The notes below the pieces were generated by a model. That model did no database searches. It worked only from the letters and a program-made list of their open reading frames with translations, and was not told the origin of the DNA. A program made the position numbers and the translations under genes. A DNA stretch of 64,000 nt, taken from NCBI RefSeq assembly GCF_030812335.1, contig NZ_JAUSSN010000013.1:62001-126000 (forward strand), in the 5' to 3' direction. This DNA comes from Pseudarthrobacter oxydans. Its GTDB lineage: Bacteria > Actinomycetota > Actinomycetes > Actinomycetales > Micrococcaceae. Shown piece by piece: positions 59,538-64,000 of the stretch. Each line of letters begins with the position of its first letter. The first letter of the stretch is position 1.

Positions 59538-61760
59538 ATGGCGCTGGCGAATCCTGCAGGATCGAAGTCAGCTGCCGGTGTCCGCGCCGTCCTCGGCTAC
59601 CTTGCCGTGTGCGTGATCTGCGGCGTTCTTGCCGCCGGTCTCGTGGTCCCCGCCGTCGCCGGGGTCGGCGTCGCCGTCCGGGAATCCGTGGGGTTCTTCA
59701 ATAGTCTCCCCACGGAGCTGACCGTCGACCCGCCGTCGCAATCAACGAAGGTCCTGACCGCTGACGGGAAGACCATCGCCACCTTTTACGCCGAGAACAG
59801 GGTGAGGGTCGGCCTCGAGGAGATGTCGCCGTACATCAAGGACGCGATTGTCGCCATCGAGGACCGCCGCTTCTACGAGCACGCCGGTATCGACCCCCAG
59901 GGAATTCTTCGGGCTCTGACGTCCAACCTGACCAGTGGCGGCCGGCAGGGCGCCTCCACCCTGACCCAGCAGTACGTCACCAACGTCCTTAACGAGTCCC
60001 TGGTGTCGGCGGACAAGGGAGACCGGATAATCCTCAACGGCCAGAAGAGCATCGGCGACAAGGTGCGCGAAATGCGGCTCGCGATCGAGCTGGAGAAGAA
60101 GTACACGAAGGACCAGATCCTGGAGGGCTACCTCAACATCGTGTTCTTCAGCCGGGATGCCTATGGCATTGAAGCTGCCTCGCGCCATTTCTTCAGCACC
60201 AACGCCAAGAGCCTGACCCTGCCGCAAGCGGCACTCCTTGCCGGCCTGGTGAAAAGTCCCAGCTTCTACAATCCCGCCGTCAACCCGGACAACGCCATCC
60301 AGCGACGGAACCACGTGCTCGACGCCATGCTCGACCTCGGCAGGATCTCCGAAACGGAGCACGCCGCCGCCGCAGCCACCGGGGTGGAACTCACCCTCAA
60401 CCCGGGGAAACAGGGCTGCGCCGGCGCGGAGATGGCAACCTACTTCTGCGACTACGTTTCGCACCTCATCCTGAACAACCCGGCCTACGGCGTCGACCTT
60501 GCCTCCCGGGTGAGGAAGCTATACCGCGGCGGCCTGACCATCACCACCACGCTGGACAGCCGGCTGCAGCAGGCCGCGCAGGCCCAGGTTGACGCCACGG
60601 CCGGGGCCAACCCGGACAAATGGGGCGCGTCGCTGGTCTCGATCGGGCCGGGCACCGGACAGGTCCTGGCGATGGCCCAGAACACTGTGTTCCTCCCCGA
60701 ACCGGAAAAATTCGATACCCAGCTGAATTTCAATGTCGATTCCAAGGACGCCGACGGGAATGACCTGAACGGCGCCGGCGGGTTCCAACCCGGGTCCACC
60801 ATGAAGCCGTTCACCCTGGCGGAATGGCTCAACGAAGGCAAGTCCCTGGCCGACACGGTGGATGCCTCCCGGCGGTCGTATCCCCTTGATTTCAAGTGGA
60901 AATCCAGCTGCGGCAGGGTGCTTGGCGCCTATAGCTCAAAGCAGAAGGGCCTCGGCGCCGCGGACGACCTGCAGAACAACGACGCCGGCTACTACCGGCC
61001 CATGCGCGTCGACTACGGGCTCTACAACTCCATCAACACCGCCACCTTCGCAGAGGCCACCAAACTGGACTTCTGCGGCATCCAAAGAATGGTGGATGCC
61101 GCAGGAATCCACAGCGGGCTGGATTACGCACAGGTCAACATGCATCAGCTGGGCAACCTGCTGGGCGCGATTGGGGTGGCGCCGCTCGTGCTGGCCAATG
61201 CCTTTGCCACCTTCGCCAACGACGGCAGGTACTGCGAGCCCGTCGCCATTGTGGAGGTGACCGACGCGGCAGGGCAGCAGCTCCCGGCCCAGACCAAGTC
61301 CTGCCGTGACGCCATCAAACCCGACGTTGCCAGGGGTGTGAACTCCGCGCTCCAGGACGTGCTGAAAAAGGGGTCCGGCGTGTACATCAAACCCAAGGTC
61401 CACACCAGTTTCCCGGTCGCGGCCAAGACCGGCACGTCCAACACCAACGGCGCCACGTGGGTGGTGGGCTACACCAGCGGCCTGGCCACCGCGTCCTTCT
61501 TCGGAGACGCCTTGGAAGGCCAGAAACGGGCCGGGCAGAACATCACCGTCAACGGCAAGTTCTACAAGAGCATTGACGGTTACATGCTCGCCGGCCCGCA
61601 GTGGGCGAACTACATGCTCGAAGTCGCCGGACTCTATCCCGCCGAGGCTTTCCCGGCGCCGCCCGACTCGATGACCAAGAGGTCCGATCGAAAAGACGCT
61701 GGGTCGAAGACCACCAAGAAGCCCGACCGAAAGGATGCGGATCGGCGGGACTCGGACTGA
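59538..61760 (+). CDS. Bifunctional class A penicillin-binding protein (glycosyltransferase/transpeptidase)
   Basis: A 740-residue membrane-anchored peptidoglycan synthase. The GT51 domain has AIEDRRFYEHAGIDPQG and GASTLTQQYVTN; the transpeptidase domain has the nucleophile SxxK in GSTMKPF, SxN in YNSINTATF and KTGTSNTNGA. The N-terminal helix is LGYLAVCVICGVLAAGLVVP. The C-terminus is a Lys/Asp-rich tail (KRSDRKDAGSKTTKKPDRKD). ATG 59538 follows GGGGGG; a GTG at 59520 is possible. It elongates and crosslinks cell-wall glycan. Confidence 0.93.
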   Translation: MALANPAGSKSAAGVRAVLGYLAVCVICGVLAAGLVVPAVAGVGVAVRESVGFFNSLPTELTVDPPSQSTKVLTADGKTIATFYAENRVRVGLEEMSPYIKDAIVAIEDRRFYEHAGIDPQGILRALTSNLTSGGRQGASTLTQQYVTNVLNESLVSADKGDRIILNGQKSIGDKVREMRLAIELEKKYTKDQILEGYLNIVFFSRDAYGIEAASRHFFSTNAKSLTLPQAALLAGLVKSPSFYNPAVNPDNAIQRRNHVLDAMLDLGRISETEHAAAAATGVELTLNPGKQGCAGAEMATYFCDYVSHLILNNPAYGVDLASRVRKLYRGGLTITTTLDSRLQQAAQAQVDATAGANPDKWGASLVSIGPGTGQVLAMAQNTVFLPEPEKFDTQLNFNVDSKDADGNDLNGAGGFQPGSTMKPFTLAEWLNEGKSLADTVDASRRSYPLDFKWKSSCGRVLGAYSSKQKGLGAADDLQNNDAGYYRPMRVDYGLYNSINTATFAEATKLDFCGIQRMVDAAGIHSGLDYAQVNMHQLGNLLGAIGVAPLVLANAFATFANDGRYCEPVAIVEVTDAAGQQLPAQTKSCRDAIKPDVARGVNSALQDVLKKGSGVYIKPKVHTSFPVAAKTGTSNTNGATWVVGYTSGLATASFFGDALEGQKRAGQNITVNGKFYKSIDGYMLAGPQWANYMLEVAGLYPAEAFPAPPDSMTKRSDRKDAGSKTTKKPDRKDADRRDSD

Positions 61761-62076
61761 CGGGAGTCTGATCGGGACTGAGCGGCGGTGGCAGTACCCC
61801 TGCTATCCGCGGGTGATGGGGAGCTTGGTTCCCTTGGATTCAGCCGGCACACTCTCCGGCACGGTGTAGCCTCCGTGGATTGTGACGGGTTGCCCGCGAC
61901 GGGCGCATACCTCCAGTAGACGCACGCCAGTGCTGACTGGTTAGGGGCATTGGTCCCACGCCGGGAAGGTGGGAAAATGGCAATTATTATGGAAATGTGA
62001 AGCCGCCTGTTCCGGAGTCGGTATTCTGGAAGTGGTCAGGCAGCGGCCACACGTGATTCGTAGAGAGATAGTGTCT
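61761..62076. other. Gap after the PBP gene, with a remnant on the minus strand
   Basis: About 315 bases. Apart from the remnant at 61803-61937 no coding sequence or strong hairpin was recognised. Confidence 0.45.
61803..61937 (-). pseudogene. C-terminal remnant, possibly of a Gfo/Idh/MocA-type oxidoreductase
   Basis: STGVRLLEVCARRGQPVTIH, then GGYTVPESVPAESKGTKLPI and TRG before the stop at 61803. The style (helix, then G-x-P-V-x-I) resembles the end of sugar/inositol dehydrogenases, but only about 45 residues remain and an in-frame stop lies just upstream. Family call is tentative. Confidence 0.4.
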
Positions 62077-62226
62077 ATGGCAAGCAATCTGGATGTCACC
62101 GTCGCCGTGAACATGGATTCCGGCACCACCAACCTCACCCCTTTCGCAAAACCCGCCCGCAACCGTGGCCAGGCACTTGCCCCGGCGGCCCGCCGGACCG
62201 CACCCCCTCGGGAGATGGCGGTTTGA
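62077..62226 (+). CDS. Small hypothetical protein
   Basis: A 49-residue basic peptide (SNLDVTVAVNMDSGTTNLTP, then RNRGQALAPAARRTAPPREM). No family is known. It overlaps the next gene by four bases, suggesting a coupled pair. Confidence 0.45.
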   Translation: MASNLDVTVAVNMDSGTTNLTPFAKPARNRGQALAPAARRTAPPREMAV

Positions 62227-62492
62227 CGGTCAACCGCCAGGTTCCCCAGGGCGTCCCTTCCTCACAGATCTTCGGCACTTTCCGTCGCTGGCCGCTCGTA
62301 CCGTCCGCCGAGCTGTACCGGCTGCAGGCCGCGCTGACGCAGTGTGTGGAGCTCGCCGGGTCCGAGGCGGCCCACGAACTCCTCACACTTGTTTCGGAGG
62401 AACTCCGGCAGCGGAGCGCGAAGGAGCCTCCGGAAAGCCGCAGCACTCCCGGGCAGGACCGGGCGCCGCGGAAACGGGCCAGCGAAAACTGA
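62223..62492 (+). CDS. Small hypothetical protein
   Basis: An 89-residue protein with a helical middle (SAELYRLQAALTQCVELAGS, EAAHELLTLVSEELRQRS). The TTG start overlaps the preceding stop codon and is preceded by GGGAGATGGCGG. Function is unknown; it lies directly upstream of tRNA-Lys. Confidence 0.5.
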   Translation: MTVNRQVPQGVPSSQIFGTFRRWPLVPSAELYRLQAALTQCVELAGSEAAHELLTLVSEELRQRSAKEPPESRSTPGQDRAPRKRASEN

Positions 62493-62519
62493 CGCACCAC
62501 CGCCGGCGAAGCCTCTCCG

Positions 62520-62592
62520 GCACCCGTAGCTCAGCTGGCAGAGCAGTGGACTTTTAATCCTCGGGTCGTGGGTTCGAATCCCACCGGGTGCA
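62520..62592 (+). tRNA. tRNA-Lys (anticodon TTT)
   Basis: A 73-base cloverleaf: acceptor GCACCCG/CGGGTGC, D stem GCTC/GAGC, anticodon loop CTTTTAA, T arm GTGGG-TTCGAAT-CCCAC. The anticodon stem has one T-T mismatch (GTGGA against TCCTC). CC follows the discriminator A, so part of the CCA end is encoded. Confidence 0.95.
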
Positions 62593-63066
62593 CCGATTCG
62601 TCCGGGATGCAACCGGACTCCGCGGTCCCGGTCGCCAGACAAAGCTGCGCGGATGTGGCCCGCCCCCAAAATAATGCGGGCCACACCCGCGCCGGCTGCG
62701 TACCCTCACCCCGGCCGCCATGCTGGACGTGCCGAAACGGTCGGGGGCACGATGGGGCGGATTGCGGAGCATTTCACCGTCGCCGACTACTCACCTGGTC
62801 ACGCGGCAGGGAAAGACGGCCGGAGGCTCTGTGTGACGAGGGCGGGTCGGTGCGACGTGTTCCAACGGCCCGTGCCTGCACCGAGGATGGGGGCGGGGGG
62901 CGCGGCCCGCAGCAGGCGTCACCTTGGGTCTGGCTGTCATAGAGAACTCTCCACGAAGCTGAGAGGCCGACTGCCTGACCGCCCTCAGGATAACAAAAGG
63001 TCCCGCCGGTAAGAAGGGCCGGCCCGCACCCCCGGCGGATCCTGATGGTGCGCCCGCGGGCAGCTG
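62593..63066. other. Gap after tRNA-Lys without supported gene
   Basis: About 470 bases downstream of the tRNA. Open frames exist but show no motif, ribosome site or convincing codon pattern. No copy of the tRNA 3' end, as expected for an integrated element, was seen. Confidence 0.45.
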
Positions 63067-63999
63067 TCAGGACATGAAGTCAGCGAGGTCCTCGTTGGCC
63101 GCTTCCAGGTCGAACGCCTTCGGGTCCAGCGTGTCCCCCGGCAGCATTCCCAGCCATTCCCGGTACTCCTTGTGATCTTCGTGGTGCGGATCGTTGACCG
63201 CCTGGACAATGTTCGCCCACCCCCAGGTGCCGCCGCTGTCCTCCGCCGGCGCCATGCCGCGTCCCGCGGTGCACCGCGGGAGCTGACCGCCGTCGTTCGC
63301 CAGAATCTTCTCCACCTTGATGGCGAGCACCCAGTTGTCACCGAAGTCGTAGGTGTAGCCCATGCTGCTGCCCACGGCCGGCAGCAGATCGCCGACCGTC
63401 GCCGTCGATTCGTCGCGGGAAGCCTCGCCGTAGAACTCTTCGTCACCGTCCGGATTTGCCGGCGCATAAGCGGTGCCGCGGAATCCCCCGACCCGGAACT
63501 CGTGCAGGTGATAGTCCAGCCAGCCGAACACCGCCTGGATCACCTGGTGCAGTTGAGGGAGCGGCATGCCGGCAGGAACCAGGACGCGGCGCCAGATGGG
63601 CGGCTTCGAACCGTTGAGCGTGACCTTCAGCTGCAGAATCGGCGTCTCCGCCGGCCGCGGCGCATCCCGGACCGCGGCCAGCACCGGGGTCCGAACTGCC
63701 GGCTCCGAATTTGCACGGCTCCCCTCGGTCGGCTCGAAGCCAGTGGGCTCGAAGTCGGCATCGTCCGGAGCCTGCCCGATCCCCAGGTCGGCCAGCAGCC
63801 AGTCGTCGTCGAAGACGTTCGCGATGCAGCGGACGAGGGGCGGCGGCACGCGGAAGTGGGTGTCGATGGTCAGCAGTCCCAGCTCCGCGAGCTCTTCGAG
63901 GCGGCTGATGGCCACGCCGGTCAACAGCCCGGCCATCGCCCGTTCCGCGGGCGGCGCGTTGTCCGGGGCGGCCAGGATGCGCGTTTTCTCCGGCGGATC
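63067..63999 (-). CDS. Plasmid pRiA4b ORF-3-like domain protein (5' partial)
   Basis: The frame stays open to the right window edge, so the start lies outside. The last 195 residues are a pRiA4b/TnpR-associated domain: LQLKVTLNGSKPPIWRRVLV, LPQLHQVIQAVFGWLDYHLH, MGYTYDFGDNWVLAIKVEKI and RCTAGRGMAPAEDSGG. The N-terminal part (FDDDWLLADLGIGQ) resembles no family that I know. Members are of unknown function, sometimes plasmid- or transposon-associated. Confidence 0.85.
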   Translation of the reverse strand, partial: DPPEKTRILAAPDNAPPAERAMAGLLTGVAISRLEELAELGLLTIDTHFRVPPPLVRCIANVFDDDWLLADLGIGQAPDDADFEPTGFEPTEGSRANSEPAVRTPVLAAVRDAPRPAETPILQLKVTLNGSKPPIWRRVLVPAGMPLPQLHQVIQAVFGWLDYHLHEFRVGGFRGTAYAPANPDGDEEFYGEASRDESTATVGDLLPAVGSSMGYTYDFGDNWVLAIKVEKILANDGGQLPRCTAGRGMAPAEDSGGTWGWANIVQAVNDPHHEDHKEYREWLGMLPGDTLDPKAFDLEAANEDLADFMS

Positions 64000-64000
64000 C

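Noticed and set aside
62653..63012. A 119-codon frame after tRNA-Lys
   Set aside because: Arg/Gly/Pro-rich translation, no ribosome site and no motif; probably non-coding.

Overview
This is a high-GC actinobacterial chromosome segment, most likely from Arthrobacter, Pseudarthrobacter or a close relative in the Micrococcaceae. The evidence is very high GC with GTG starts and GTGA/ATGA overlaps, mycothiol-specific redox genes (mycoredoxin, S-(hydroxymethyl)mycothiol dehydrogenase, a DinB-fold mycothiol-transferase-like protein), the actinobacterial order thrS-HIT-pgsA, an actinobacterial-type LexA box on a dnaE2 operon, and a cyclic di-AMP riboswitch ahead of an NlpC/P60-like gene. The species call is inference.

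Layout. 1-4,000: the 3' end of a repeat-rich surface protein, an acetyltransferase, an alpha/beta hydrolase and a CapA-like lipoprotein. 4,060-10,700: an M3 peptidase convergent with pdxS, then the minus-strand run thrS > HIT > pgsA > pdxS. 10,710-14,600: a LexA-controlled DUF6504-dnaE2 mutagenesis operon. 14,683-18,900: small enzymes (chorismate mutase, VOC, GNAT, two P-loop kinases, a SRAP DNA-crosslink protein) and one truncated epimerase. 19,007-21,159: the mycothiol/formaldehyde detoxification genes mrx1, mscR and an MBL hydrolase. 21,200-22,600: a decayed stretch with fused gene remnants. 22,785-24,785: a lipoate-ligase-like protein, a DUF2177 membrane protein and a thioesterase. 25,045-27,883: a DUF4956 / VTC polyphosphate-polymerase-like / carbohydrate-binding-like trio, two of the three frameshifted. 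28,059-39,533: an exonuclease/phosphatase-family protein, a SulP transporter, membrane proteins, a penicillin-interacting serine hydrolase, a HipBA toxin-antitoxin pair with three matching palindromes upstream, a DHFR-like reductase and the riboswitch-controlled NlpC/P60 gene.

39,600-48,800 looks like a genomic island. It holds an IS30 element (transposase frameshifted), a serine-resolvase remnant, a phosphotransferase with an atypical 3' end, and a run of unrelated small genes (GNAT, two lipoproteins, HIT, SDR, aminoglycoside-phosphotransferase-like, an unknown, GrpB). Almost every one of these genes is separated from the next by a copy of one short imperfect palindrome, usually centred on GGATCC with CCGG arms. 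I saw this family only in this stretch of the window. It is the best candidate here for an undescribed system, a cassette-like array without a visible integrase.

48,879-64,000 returns to chromosome-like content: DinB polymerase IV, an AlkD-like DNA repair protein, a GYD protein, a universal stress protein, two unknown genes, gamma-glutamyltransferase, the metNIQ methionine importer, a graveyard of gene fragments, a bifunctional class A penicillin-binding protein, tRNA-Lys(TTT) and a partial pRiA4b-type protein.

Four independent single-base frameshifts (VTC gene, carbohydrate-binding gene, serine hydrolase N-terminus, IS30 transposase) all fall at short homopolymer runs, so sequencing indels must be considered before calling these genes dead. 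All functional calls come from reading motifs by eye; no database search was run.
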